From assembly GCF_043641555.1 (NCBI RefSeq), contig NZ_JBHZRJ010000001.1, positions 558,001 through 622,000 of the forward strand: a DNA stretch of 64,000 bases, in the 5' to 3' direction. The stretch is from Saccharospirillum alexandrii_A. GTDB lineage: Bacteria > Pseudomonadota > Gammaproteobacteria > Pseudomonadales > Natronospirillaceae. The notes beneath the pieces are model-generated. The model had not been told where the DNA came from and made no database searches. It saw only the letters and a program-made list of their open reading frames with translations. The translations under genes were made by a program, and so were the position numbers. This document shows positions 26,843-34,370 of this stretch, piece by piece. The first letter of the stretch is position 1; the number at the start of each line of letters is the position of its first letter.

Positions 26843-27651
26843 TGAGGGTGGTTGGCACCTGTCTCAAACCGTTGCGCCGACTGGGTCTGAGCGTTGCGCT
26901 TGCTTTGTCGCTCCTGCCGCTGCAACGGGCCTGGGCCCTAAATGAGGCGGCGCACCAGGCGGTGCTTCAGCTAGCGATCATGCAACTGGAGGAGGGCGCC
27001 CGTGAGCAGCTGGCACAGTGGTATGGCCCCGAGTGGCAGCGCGATCTGATCGCCCTGGCGAACTGGGCCGATGAGGCCCGGCCCGAGCCGCGGTTCAGCA
27101 AGGTACTGTTTGCCGAAGGCGCGACGGGTTTTGATCTGGTTGAGAATTGCCCGGGAAATCTGTGTGCCGTGGCGGCCATTCTGGAAAGCCGTCGGGTGCT
27201 TGAAGATGAAACGTACAGTGTGATCCGCAAGCGCGAGGCTTTGCAGTATCTGATGCATTTCGTCACCGAGTTGCATGTGCCGGTCAATGCCGGGCGTCTG
27301 TCGGATGAGGGCGGGCAAACGCTGACCCTCACGGCGAGTGACCTGCGCGATGTCTCACTGGATTGGGTGTGGAATCAGGATCTGTACAGCCGAGTGAGTG
27401 ATTCTTGGTTTGTGCAGGCCCAGCGCTATCGGCGTCGGCTGTCAGAACTGCCGGTATCGCAGTGGCAGCAGTCTACGACTCCAGTCGACTGGGCGCTGGA
27501 AACGCATCAGCTGTCGCTGGAGACAGCCTATGCCTTTGCTGAGCGCGGTAAGTATGATGCCGCCTACCGTCAGGCAGCGATGCCGGTGCTTGAGACGCAG
27601 ATGATCAAGGCCAGTGTGCGGCTGGCTGGGGTACTGAACGCGGTTTTTTGA
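26842..27651 (+). CDS. S1/P1 nuclease-like secreted protein, metal site altered
   Basis: 269 residues with signal peptide (1-32, ending RAWA). The mature part follows the S1/P1 nuclease plan: AHQAVLQLA near the N-terminus, LANWADEARPE, and YLMHFVTELHVPVNAG in place of the family's LHFxGDxHQPLH. Two of the usual zinc ligands thus appear changed (Asp to Glu, last His to Asn), and the last ligand block, normally H..WD, reads LDWVWNQDLY. It may have reduced or different activity. Periplasmic. It starts inside the DUF3392 stop and ends at a strong terminator that also closes the first small RNA on the opposite strand. Confidence 0.75.
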   Translation: MRVVGTCLKPLRRLGLSVALALSLLPLQRAWALNEAAHQAVLQLAIMQLEEGAREQLAQWYGPEWQRDLIALANWADEARPEPRFSKVLFAEGATGFDLVENCPGNLCAVAAILESRRVLEDETYSVIRKREALQYLMHFVTELHVPVNAGRLSDEGGQTLTLTASDLRDVSLDWVWNQDLYSRVSDSWFVQAQRYRRRLSELPVSQWQQSTTPVDWALETHQLSLETAYAFAERGKYDAAYRQAAMPVLETQMIKASVRLAGVLNAVF

Positions 27652-27673
27652 AGGGGCTGGGTTCCCTGCAGGC

Positions 27674-27708
27674 ATAAAAAAAGGCCCCATCCGAGGGCCT
27701 TTCTTTAT
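27674..27708. terminator. Bidirectional terminator (S1/P1-like gene and small RNA 1)
   Basis: AAAGGCCC (27680-27687) / GGGCCTTT (27695-27702) with the loop CATCCGA; A7 lies on one side and T-rich sequence on the other. On the minus strand the loop reads TCGGATG, i.e. it contains a GGA, and is followed by a seven-T run. Confidence 0.92.
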
Positions 27709-27934
27709 TACGATCATTTTAACCATCCGTGTCGACCACTGAACTGCTGAGAGCTTCCGTTGCCGCACCATTGGCTCCTTCCTGGCGCCTTTGGTGTGTC
27801 AATTCTGCTATCAGGCTACTTGCGTATTCTGACGTCAGCATCCGTGCTGTGTCGCGTGGTGCGATGCTCCTGTTGCCATCCTATGGCTGGCCAGCCTGGC
27901 CCCTGTTTTGTCCGTTGGCGTTCTTCCTGAACAC
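27677..27934 (-). ncRNA. CsrB/RsmZ-like small RNA 1 (CsrA-sponge candidate)
   Basis: No protein gene fits this interval. On the minus strand a -10 TATACT lies at 27941-27946, giving a start near 27934; the RNA would end at the terminator near 27677 (about 258 nt). It contains ten GGA triplets on the minus strand (TCC on plus at 27690, 27726, 27756, 27776, 27780, 27841, 27868, 27879, 27911, 27925) and I find none on the plus strand. Several sit in hairpin loops: GTTC-AGGAA-GAAC (27920-27932), GCCA-TAGGA-TGGC (27875-27887), AGCA-CGGA-TGCT (27837-27848). Loops with GGA are what CsrA/RsmA binds. A GacA-box palindrome lies about 168 bp upstream of the predicted start, as in known rsm/csr small RNA genes. 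Exact ends are inferred. Confidence 0.82.
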
Positions 27935-27940
27935 GAGAGA

Positions 27941-27946
27941 AGTATA
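27941..27946 (-). promoter_or_regulatory. -10 element of small RNA 1
   Basis: TATACT on the minus strand; no strong -35, which is normal for a promoter that needs an activator bound far upstream. Confidence 0.6.
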
Positions 27947-28093
27947 GCGAATGTCAGTTTGCTTTGTGACGCAGTTAGCGCTCTGAGAGCCGGGTCTGGT
28001 CAGTTTTGCCTCATAGGCAGACGGTTGGATGCGGCTTGGCGGGTGCTTTTAGTGAACTTCGTCACAAAATAAGTGGAAACATCGTACGTGCCG

Positions 28094-28111
28094 TGTAGGA
28101 AATGTCTTACA
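28094..28111. promoter_or_regulatory. GacA box (UAS) of small RNA 1
   Basis: TGTAGGAAATGTCTTACA matches the GacA-box consensus TGTAAGNNATNNCTTACA at all but one fixed position. It is centred about 168 bp upstream of the predicted small RNA 1 start, the distance seen for rsmX/Y/Z and csrB genes. GacA/UvrY/VarA-type response regulators bind it; that regulator is not encoded in this window. Confidence 0.85.
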
Positions 28112-28302
28112 CAGAGATGAGGAAAACGGGAAATTGAACGTCAATGGCAAGGTGTGAAACGGTCAGCTAAACGTCAGCCAAGGCGCTTGTAGAGCCTGTG
28201 TCGGCGGGTGGCTGCCTGTGTACTGTGTAAGAAAGGGTATCTGGTCTGGTGTGTGCCCGGGCAAATCTGACGGTTTACTCAACCTCATTGCTACGGTGAA
28301 AG

Positions 28303-28328
28303 TGGAAGGGCAGATGACTCTGCCCTTC
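28303..28328 (-). terminator. Predicted terminator of small RNA 2
   Basis: An 11-bp perfect stem GGAAGGGCAGA / TCTGCCCTTCC with a four-base loop. On the minus strand it is followed by ACTTTC, a weak U-tract, so the 3' end is less certain than for small RNA 1. Confidence 0.6.
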
Positions 28329-28611
28329 CGGGTCTTGCCAGTGTGATGCTATTGGCTTGCTGCTGTGAACCATCCCGGCTCTTGCATGCTCTTCCGTGTG
28401 ACCGTCCCCGGTCGGGCGTTCCTTGCGGCGCTGTTATCCCTGTCGGTTCGTCCTTGCGCATCCCTGTGACGGCTGCTGCCGAGCCGTGCGTTGTCCCTGG
28501 TGTGACCGTCCTGGTCGGCTTCCCTGTTTCTGGCCATCCTTAGAGCTGACTGTCCGTAGTCTCCGGTTTCCTTTTGGTTCAGGCCAAGTCTTGGCCCTGC
28601 TCCCTGAACGC
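28303..28611 (-). ncRNA. CsrB/RsmZ-like small RNA 2 (CsrA-sponge candidate)
   Basis: On the minus strand a -10-like TATCAT at 28617-28622 predicts a start near 28611. The RNA would run to the hairpin at 28303-28328 (about 309 nt). It has sixteen GGA triplets on the minus strand (TCC on plus at 28327, 28373, 28393, 28405, 28420, 28437, 28451, 28461, 28494, 28509, 28521, 28537, 28553, 28562, 28569, 28601) and I find none on the plus strand between 28330 and 28610. GGA loops include GACC-AGGAC-GGTC (28504-28516) and GACCG-GGGA-CGGTC (28400-28413). The 5' end forms a strong hairpin around GGCCAAGACTTGGCC. A GacA box lies about 165 bp upstream. It would act as a CsrA/RsmA-sequestering RNA. Confidence 0.85.
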
Positions 28612-28616
28612 AGGCT

Positions 28617-28622
28617 ATGATA
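28617..28622 (-). promoter_or_regulatory. -10 element of small RNA 2
   Basis: TATCAT on the minus strand, placed so that the distance from the GacA box to the start (about 165 bp) equals that of small RNA 1. Confidence 0.5.
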
Positions 28623-28767
28623 CGGGTAAGGCCCCCTGGTTTGGGCGTCAATTTGTTGTCATATTGAATTGTAAGAAGTGTGACAAAGTGCAAAGCCAGC
28701 CATGCTGGGGGTGGGCTCTTTTTGTGGGACGACTCTTAGTGCAAGTCGCTCTTATTCTCACATCGAA

Positions 28768-28785
28768 TGTAGGAAATCTCGTACA
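28768..28785. promoter_or_regulatory. GacA box (UAS) of small RNA 2
   Basis: TGTAGGAAATCTCGTACA: a degenerate palindrome matching TGTAAGNNATNNCTTACA except for one position in each half. It shares TGTAGGAAAT with the box at 28094. Confidence 0.75.
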
Positions 28786-28846
28786 AATCATGTCAGAAAA
28801 AAAGACATTACCTTCTGGAACCTTACATTTTTTTGGCGGAAAACCG

Positions 28847-29632
28847 ATGGTTTTTTGGCTTAAACAGGGGGTAATACCCTTGAGTCCGGGTTTGCCGTTG
28901 GCGCAGCCCTTCGTTCAGCCGGTGCCAGAGCAGGCGCGAATGCTGCAGCCGGTCAGTGCCGAAGCAATGGAGCGCGAATGGCAACGCCAGTATGAGGCGC
29001 TGCCATTGGCCGTTAAGGGGCTGTTGAGTTTCGAGCACTTTCGCGCCCAGTCCGGCGAGCTGGCCAGCACCATACAAACGGCGGCCCGGGAGCGTGAACA
29101 CGGGCGCTTGCCCGGTTATGACCTGAACCGGCTGGCGAAAGCCCGGGTGGCCCGGTTGTTTCCATCGGCGCTGAGCTATCTGGCCTGGCGAGACCTGGCA
29201 GAGGGGTTCAGCGGTCTGGCGGTGGCGGTGCAGAGCCGGCACGCGTCTCTGGCCAGTCGGGAAGGGCGGCCCGCACTGCTGGCGCCGGTTCAGTATGGGG
29301 GCGAACACCGCTACCAGGTGACCGCAACCAACCCCTTTCCGGGCTTGTTGGTCGATCACCCCGCCTGTACGGATAACAATGAATGGCGCCTGCTGATGCC
29401 GGAGACAACGGTGCCGTTGAAACCCGGGCCCGACCGGGAGCCACAGCCGGTGCTGCCGATTCAGCGGGGGCTGGTCACGGCAATCTACTGGTCGGTCAAT
29501 ACTCCGGAAACAACGATTGCCGAGGTTCGCCAGCTGGTTGCCCGCGACATGCGCTTTCGGTCGGTGGCCCTGGGCCAGGTCATACCGGATCCGGGGCGCT
29601 GGCAGTTGCAGTTGCAGCCGGTCAGCGAGTAA
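28847..29632 (+). CDS. Hypothetical protein
   Basis: 261 residues from ATG 28847; an ATG at 28790 directly follows the GacA box and a TTG at 28880 has a G-rich site 8 bases upstream, so the start is uncertain. No signal peptide, membrane segment or motif that I recognise. The N-terminal part is Pro-rich (PLSPGLPLAQPFVQPVPEQA), the middle is helical with many Arg (TAAREREHGRLPGYDLNRLA), and the C-terminal third has beta-like segments (GLVTAIYWSVNTPETTIAEV). Codon use looks like the backbone genes. It is about 80 bp before the receiver-PilZ gene and could be cotranscribed with it. Confidence 0.7.
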   Translation: MVFWLKQGVIPLSPGLPLAQPFVQPVPEQARMLQPVSAEAMEREWQRQYEALPLAVKGLLSFEHFRAQSGELASTIQTAAREREHGRLPGYDLNRLAKARVARLFPSALSYLAWRDLAEGFSGLAVAVQSRHASLASREGRPALLAPVQYGGEHRYQVTATNPFPGLLVDHPACTDNNEWRLLMPETTVPLKPGPDREPQPVLPIQRGLVTAIYWSVNTPETTIAEVRQLVARDMRFRSVALGQVIPDPGRWQLQLQPVSE

Positions 29633-29709
29633 AGGCAGGAATTGACTGCTAGAATAAAAACCGACTTGTTTCGACATCCACCCCGCAGGCCCGGTACAGG
29701 ATTAACTAC

Positions 29710-30621
29710 ATGCAGAAACTCTCTTTTCTGGTGGCCGATGATGCCGGTTTTATCCGGGATCTGGTCAAGCGCGCGCTTAAGAGCCAGTTTGCCCAGTGCC
29801 AGATCGATGAAGCCCCCAATGGGCGCAAGGCACAGGGGTTGCTGAACCGGAATCGCTACGATCTGGTGCTCTGCGACTGGGAAATGCCTGAAATGTCGGG
29901 GCTGGAATTACTGGGCTGGCTGCGTGCGACCGAGACCGAGCGCGAACAAAGTAAGACGCCGTTCATCATGGTGACCAGCCGTGGCGACAAATCCCATGTG
30001 GTTAAGGCGGTGGAAGCCGGTGTCAGTGATTACATCGGCAAGCCGTTCAGCAACGAGCAGATTCTGAAGAAGGTGCTCAAGGCGTTGTCGGTGAACCACC
30101 GGGATCTGATCCGCAGTATTTTGAAGGGCCAGGCGACCATGTCGAAGCCAGAGGGTGGGCTGGGTGAGTCGGCCAGCCTGCTGACGTCTTCTCAGGCGAC
30201 ACCCCGGCCGGCCCCGGCACAGAACCTCAGCGACAGTGCCAGCTTGCTTACCGGCGGCAAACCCGCAACACCCAAGCCAGCCGCCGCCGCAGCCAACAGC
30301 AAGGCGCTCACCAAGGTTCTGGTCCGGTCATCGAAAGGGCAGTGGAAGGGCGCGGTGCGTGATTTGAACCTGATTGAGATTTCCGTCGACATTCTGCTGG
30401 AAGAAGCGCCGCCGCCCATCCTGTTTGAGCAGGTGGTGATTGACTTGCAGGTTCCGGATCAGCCCAGTTCCCTGGCGCGCATCAACGGTTTTGTCACCCA
30501 GCTTGCGCTGCGCGAAGCCTCAATGGATGCCCGCAGCGTGCGCCTGGGCGTGAAGTTCGTGGATGATGATCCGCAGAAGATGGAAGTCTTAAGCCGGCTT
30601 GTGGCGTCGATCCGGCGCTGA
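29710..30621 (+). CDS. Response regulator with C-terminal PilZ-like domain
   Basis: 303 residues. Residues 1-125 are a CheY-like receiver with the acidic pair in VADDAG, the phospho-acceptor Asp in VLCDWEMPEMSG (D56) and the Lys in YIGKPFS. A low-complexity Ala/Pro linker follows (about 145-200). Residues about 200-300 are PilZ-like (KALTKVLVRSS..., RDLNLIEISVD). The canonical RxxxR and DxSxxG motifs are not clean (RDLNLIEISV lacks the Gly), so c-di-GMP binding is uncertain. It has no DNA-binding output. The last 33 bases overlap the converging phoR gene. Confidence 0.87.
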   Translation: MQKLSFLVADDAGFIRDLVKRALKSQFAQCQIDEAPNGRKAQGLLNRNRYDLVLCDWEMPEMSGLELLGWLRATETEREQSKTPFIMVTSRGDKSHVVKAVEAGVSDYIGKPFSNEQILKKVLKALSVNHRDLIRSILKGQATMSKPEGGLGESASLLTSSQATPRPAPAQNLSDSASLLTGGKPATPKPAAAAANSKALTKVLVRSSKGQWKGAVRDLNLIEISVDILLEEAPPPILFEQVVIDLQVPDQPSSLARINGFVTQLALREASMDARSVRLGVKFVDDDPQKMEVLSRLVASIRR

Positions 30622-31938
30622 ATCTGGCGTGACCGGTGCGTTGGCGGGCGGTAGCAGTCGTTCGGCGGGCAGGCAGCAGGTGAATACGGAGCCGCGCCCC
30701 GGCACGCTGGCGACATCAAGCCGGCCCTGGTGGTGATGCAAAATGTGCTTGACGATCGCCAGGCCGAGGCCAGTGCCACCGCGCTCGCTACTGCGGCCTG
30801 GGTCTACCCGGTAGAAGCGTTCGGTCAGCCGCGGAATGTGGCGCGGGTCGATGCCGATGCCGTTGTCCCTGATCGAGATATAGCCGCCCTGCGGTGATTC
30901 GTGCCAGTGCAGTTCAATATCGCTGCCATCGGGGCTGTAGTTGACGGCGTTGTAGACCAGGTTGCTGATGGCCGAGCGCAGTTCCGAGGGGTCTCCCTGT
31001 AGGTCTTTATCGCTGTCGAGGCGAACGCTGATGTGGTGGTTGCGTTCACTCGACAGCGCGCGGGCGTCGTCGGCAATGCTGTTCAGCAAGGTACTCACCT
31101 CGATGCGTTGGCGCACCGACTCCCTCACTTCCACATCCAGCCGCGTCAGCACCAGTAAGTCGTTTACCAGGTTTTCCATGCGCTGGGTCTGGCCATTCAT
31201 GCTGCCCAGTGCCCGGCGCAGTGGGGCAGGCAGGTCATCGCTGAAGTCGAGAATCGATTCCAAATAGCCCTTGAGCACGGTCAGCGGGGTCTTGAGTTCG
31301 TGGCTGGCGTTGGCCACGAAGTCCTGACGCATGTGTTCCAGCTGGGTCATCCGGGTGGTGTCGCGAATCAGCAGCAGGCGTTCGCCCTTGCCGTAGATGG
31401 TCATCGAGACATCGAGGGTTCTGTCTGGGAAGGCCGGGTTATCGATGCGGATGCTCTCGCGCACTTCCCGGTTCTGGTAGAACTTCTGAAAGGCAGGCTC
31501 GCGCACCAGGTTGATCAGCAGTTGGCCTTCGTCGCGCGGTTGCAGCTTGAGCAGGTCGGCTGCCGACTGGTTCCACCATTGCAGAGCGCCGTGATGGTCG
31601 AGCAGGATAACGCCATCGCGCAGGGCCTCGGTGGAATTCTGCACCCGGTTGATCACGTTCTGGTAATGGCGGACTTGCTTCTTGCGCCGGCGTTGTTCGC
31701 TGTAGAGGTGGTCGAACACCATGCCCCAGAGGCCTTTGGAGTCCGGCGGTTCCGACTTGGCACCCTGTTCCAGCCATTTGATCAGACGGCTTTGCTGGAA
31801 CAGCTGCCAGGCCAGATAACCGCTGACGGCAATCAGTAATAACAGGATCGGCTGGCCAATATAGACGCCGAAAGCGAATACGCCGGTCAGTGCCAGCAGC
31901 AGGTTTCGGAAATAGGGGCGTCGTATGTCTCGAATCAT
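30589..31938 (-). CDS. phoR: Phosphate regulon sensor histidine kinase
   Basis: 449 residues. Two membrane segments at the N-terminus (about 10-48), a PAS domain (about 88-195), a HisKA box with the phospho-accepting His in FVANASHELKTPLTVL (about 210-225) and HATPase_c motifs N (NLVYNAVNYSPDG), G1 (IRDNGIGID) and G2 (GGTGLGLAIVKHIL). It phosphorylates PhoB in low phosphate; Pst/PhoU signals through it. The start overlaps the phoB stop by 4 bases. The 3' end overlaps the receiver-PilZ gene. Confidence 0.95.
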   Translation of the reverse strand: MIRDIRRPYFRNLLLALTGVFAFGVYIGQPILLLLIAVSGYLAWQLFQQSRLIKWLEQGAKSEPPDSKGLWGMVFDHLYSEQRRRKKQVRHYQNVINRVQNSTEALRDGVILLDHHGALQWWNQSAADLLKLQPRDEGQLLINLVREPAFQKFYQNREVRESIRIDNPAFPDRTLDVSMTIYGKGERLLLIRDTTRMTQLEHMRQDFVANASHELKTPLTVLKGYLESILDFSDDLPAPLRRALGSMNGQTQRMENLVNDLLVLTRLDVEVRESVRQRIEVSTLLNSIADDARALSSERNHHISVRLDSDKDLQGDPSELRSAISNLVYNAVNYSPDGSDIELHWHESPQGGYISIRDNGIGIDPRHIPRLTERFYRVDPGRSSERGGTGLGLAIVKHILHHHQGRLDVASVPGRGSVFTCCLPAERLLPPANAPVTPDSAPDRRHKPA

Positions 31939-32642
31939 GAAGCCGATTGTGCCGAAACTTTGGTCGAGAAGCGATATCCCGTGCCTCTAACGGTCTGAAC
32001 CATGGCCTGGAAGGGCTCGCCCAGGGCTTTGCGCAGGCGCCGGATGTGAACATCCACGGTGCGCTCATCCACATACACATTGCCGCCCCAAACCTGGTCG
32101 AGCAGTTGCGAACGGGTGTAGGCGCGCTCGGGGTGGCTCATGAAAAATTGCAGTAACCGGAACTCGGTCGGCCCCATGGTCAGTTCGCCCTCGCCGGTGC
32201 TGACGCGGTGGCTGTTCGGGTCGAGCCGCAGGCCCTGAATGTCGATGGGCTCTTCAATGCCAGCGGGCGTGGTGCGACGCAATACGGCTTTCAGCCGGGC
32301 AACGAGTTCGCGCGGTGAGAAGGGCTTGGTGATGTAATCATCGGCCCCGGCTTCCAGGCCGGTGATTTTATGGTCTTCCTCACCTTTGGCCGTGAGCATG
32401 ATGATGGGGATTTCCGCTGTCATCGGGTCCCGCTTCAGGCGGCGCGCCAGTTCGACACCGCTGACGTTGGGCATCATCCAGTCGAGCAGGATCAGATCGG
32501 GCTTTTGGTCGACGACCAGGCTGTGGGCTTCGGTAGCATCACCCGCTTCCAGGGTATGGTAGCCGGCCATTTCCAGAGCTGCGGCGATCACTTCACGAAT
32601 GGCCGATTCGTCGTCAACGATCAGAATGCTGCGAGAGTTCAT
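31935..32642 (-). CDS. phoB: Phosphate regulon response regulator
   Basis: 235 residues, OmpR-type: receiver (phospho-acceptor in LILLDWMMPNVSG, Lys in YITKPFS) and winged-helix DNA-binding domain (RSQLLDQVWGGNVYVDERTV, HIRRLRKALG). Activates Pho-box promoters such as those at 20385 (pstS) and its own at 32687, so the operon is autoregulated. AAGGTGAACC precedes the ATG. Confidence 0.96.
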   Translation of the reverse strand: MNSRSILIVDDESAIREVIAAALEMAGYHTLEAGDATEAHSLVVDQKPDLILLDWMMPNVSGVELARRLKRDPMTAEIPIIMLTAKGEEDHKITGLEAGADDYITKPFSPRELVARLKAVLRRTTPAGIEEPIDIQGLRLDPNSHRVSTGEGELTMGPTEFRLLQFFMSHPERAYTRSQLLDQVWGGNVYVDERTVDVHIRRLRKALGEPFQAMVQTVRGTGYRFSTKVSAQSAS

Positions 32643-32670
32643 GGTTCACCTTAATGTCACCTTTGTGATC

Positions 32671-32704
32671 ATTTAACGCCGCTTCCATGACAGAAGTGTT
32701 ACAG
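32671..32704 (-). promoter_or_regulatory. Pho box and -10 of the phoBR promoter
   Basis: On the minus strand CTGTAAC (32698-32704) and CTGTCAT (32687-32693) are separated by 4 bp, the PhoB repeat unit, and TTAAAT (32671-32676) follows after exactly 10 bp as the -10. Same geometry as the pstS promoter. Confidence 0.88.
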
Positions 32705-32728
32705 CCGTCATTGAATTGTCAAAATTCA

Positions 32729-32798
32729 AGCTGCGAGCTACGAGCTACGAGCTGCGAGTTTTGAGCTAACAGCTAACAGCTCGAAGCTCGAAGCTCAC
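32729..32798. repeat. Array of ten AGCTNNN heptamers
   Basis: Ten consecutive 7-bp units: AGCTGCG, AGCTACG, AGCTACG, AGCTGCG, AGTTTTG, AGCTAAC, AGCTAAC, AGCTCGA, AGCTCGA, AGCTCAC. Nine begin with AGCT; the last contains the ubiA stop codon on the minus strand. It lies between the phoB promoter and the 3' end of ubiA. Confidence 0.92.
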
Positions 32799-33649
32799 AA
32801 AAGATCTAATACAGCGCCGATGAATAAAGCCAGGCCGGCCCAGTGGTTGTTTAGGAAGGCCTTAAAGCAAGGGTCGCGTTCGCGGTGGCGAATCAGCCAT
32901 TGCTGATAGAGGAAGCAGCCGGTGGCGACGGCCAGACCCAGCCACCAGAATAGCTTCAATTCGGCCTGTATGCCCAGCATGAACCAGGCGAGCCAGGTGA
33001 GCAGTTGCAGCAGGCCGACCATGAGTTTATCGGCATCGCCAAAGAGGATGGCGGTGGATTTTATGCCGATTTTAAGGTCGTCGTCGCGATCGACCATGGC
33101 GTAAAGGGTGTCGTAGTGCACGGTCCAGAGAATGTTGGCGGTGTACAGCAGCCAGGTAATTTCTGTGAGTGGCGCGCCAACGGCGGTATAGGCCATGGGA
33201 ATCGCCCAGGAGAAGGCCGCGCCGAGAAAGACCTGGGGCAGGTAGGTGTAACGCTTCATGAACGGATAAAGCGCCGCCAGAAACAACCCGCCGAACGACA
33301 TATAAACCGTGGTGGTATTGGTGAACAGCACCAGGCCAAAGGCAGCCAGTGCCAGAAGGGCGGCCAGCAGCAGCGCTTCGCGTTCGGTGACCAGGCCCCG
33401 GGCCAGTGGTCGTTGGTTGGTGCGTTTTACGTGGCCGTCGAGGTGGCGGTCGGCGTAGTCGTTGATTACGCAGCCGGCGCTGCGCATCAGGGTGGTGCCG
33501 AGTATGAAGATGACCACCAGGTGCAGCGGCGGCCAGCCCTCGGCTGCGAGCCACAGCGCCGTTAACGTTGGCCACAGCAACAGGTAAATACCGATGGGCC
33601 GGTCGAGACGGGTCAGTTTAAGGTAGTGCGGTAAGGCGTTGATGTTCAT
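32795..33649 (-). CDS. ubiA: 4-hydroxybenzoate polyprenyltransferase
   Basis: 284 residues from ATG 33649 (MNINALPHYLKLTRLDRPIG); an upstream start would add 17 unrelated residues. Polytopic membrane enzyme with about eight segments and the two Asp-rich motifs NDYADRHLDGHVKRTNQRPL (NDxxDxxxD) and YDTLYAMVDRDDDLKIGIKS. Attaches the isoprenoid tail to 4-hydroxybenzoate in ubiquinone synthesis. The start overlaps the ubiC 3' end by 32 bp, so the two consecutive pathway genes are coupled. Confidence 0.96.
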   Translation of the reverse strand: MNINALPHYLKLTRLDRPIGIYLLLWPTLTALWLAAEGWPPLHLVVIFILGTTLMRSAGCVINDYADRHLDGHVKRTNQRPLARGLVTEREALLLAALLALAAFGLVLFTNTTTVYMSFGGLFLAALYPFMKRYTYLPQVFLGAAFSWAIPMAYTAVGAPLTEITWLLYTANILWTVHYDTLYAMVDRDDDLKIGIKSTAILFGDADKLMVGLLQLLTWLAWFMLGIQAELKLFWWLGLAVATGCFLYQQWLIRHRERDPCFKAFLNNHWAGLALFIGAVLDLL

Positions 33650-34127
33650 GGCTGAGTAAGGCTTCCATAAAAAATTCAGCGACCAGAACCGGGGCACCAT
33701 GCAGCCAGTAACGGGTGCGTCGGCCCCAGCCGTCCTGGGTCCGGGTGATCTGTTGCTGGTCTTTGCGCACCCCGGGCGTGGTGAAGAGTAACTCGCCCAG
33801 TGGCCGCGTTTTCAATTGCGACAGGGCCGACAGAGAGCCGTTCAGGCTGGCCCGGGTAACCAGGGTATGTGCCAGCACCCAGGGTGTATCGCCATGGCAC
33901 AAGGCCACCTGGCGAGACCAGCAGTGGCAGGCATCGGCTTGTTCCGTAAAGGCCGCCAGCGGTGTTTCGAGTGTCAGTTCGCCTTCGGCCAGAACCCGAA
34001 CCGAAAAAGCCGGGGTCCGGTCGCGCAGCGCCTGCGTAAGGCTACCTGGCAACTGCAGCCAGTAACGCCAGTCTGCAGAGGGCTGGTCTGGTACGGTCGA
34101 TAGGTCGTACCAGTCGTACTGACGCAT
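33618..34127 (-). CDS. ubiC: Chorismate pyruvate-lyase
   Basis: 169 residues from ATG 34127, chosen because the distance to the conserved DWRYWL block then matches E. coli UbiC; a GTG at 34235 would give 205 residues. Conserved parts: SRQVALCHGDTPWVLAHTLV (Arg of the active site), LKTRPLGELLF and RRTRYWLHGAPVLVAEFFME (Glu). Converts chorismate to 4-hydroxybenzoate plus pyruvate, the first committed step of ubiquinone synthesis. Directly upstream of ubiA. Confidence 0.88.
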   Translation of the reverse strand: MRQYDWYDLSTVPDQPSADWRYWLQLPGSLTQALRDRTPAFSVRVLAEGELTLETPLAAFTEQADACHCWSRQVALCHGDTPWVLAHTLVTRASLNGSLSALSQLKTRPLGELLFTTPGVRKDQQQITRTQDGWGRRTRYWLHGAPVLVAEFFMEALLSHEHQRLTALP

Positions 34128-34370
34128 GTCGGCCGGTTCAGGCGCGGCGCGGGATGCTGTGGCGGGTTGGGGGTGTGCAAGGGTCACAACCGTGCAATCC
34201 GTCTGCTGTAAAAGGCGCAGTGTAAAGTGGGGCACCCGCGAATACCAGAGGCGTTCCGGCTTCAGCGTCGGTGACTTTCTTGCAATTGACTGGCAGTGTC
34301 AGTAGTTTCATCAGCCCCGGGGTTTACCTGCCCGGGCCGGTAAAGCAGATCGCTATCTGAGAGGATCGAC

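Noticed and set aside
27729..27947. 72-codon plus-strand frame over small RNA 1
   Set aside because: Antisense to the predicted small RNA and without coding signals.
28222..28239. TGTAAGAAAGGGTATC-like site as a third GacA box
   Set aside because: Only the left half matches; the right half does not contain CTTACA.
28343..28693. Short frames on both strands inside the small RNA 2 region
   Set aside because: No ribosome sites or families; composition follows the GGA/TCC-rich small RNA.
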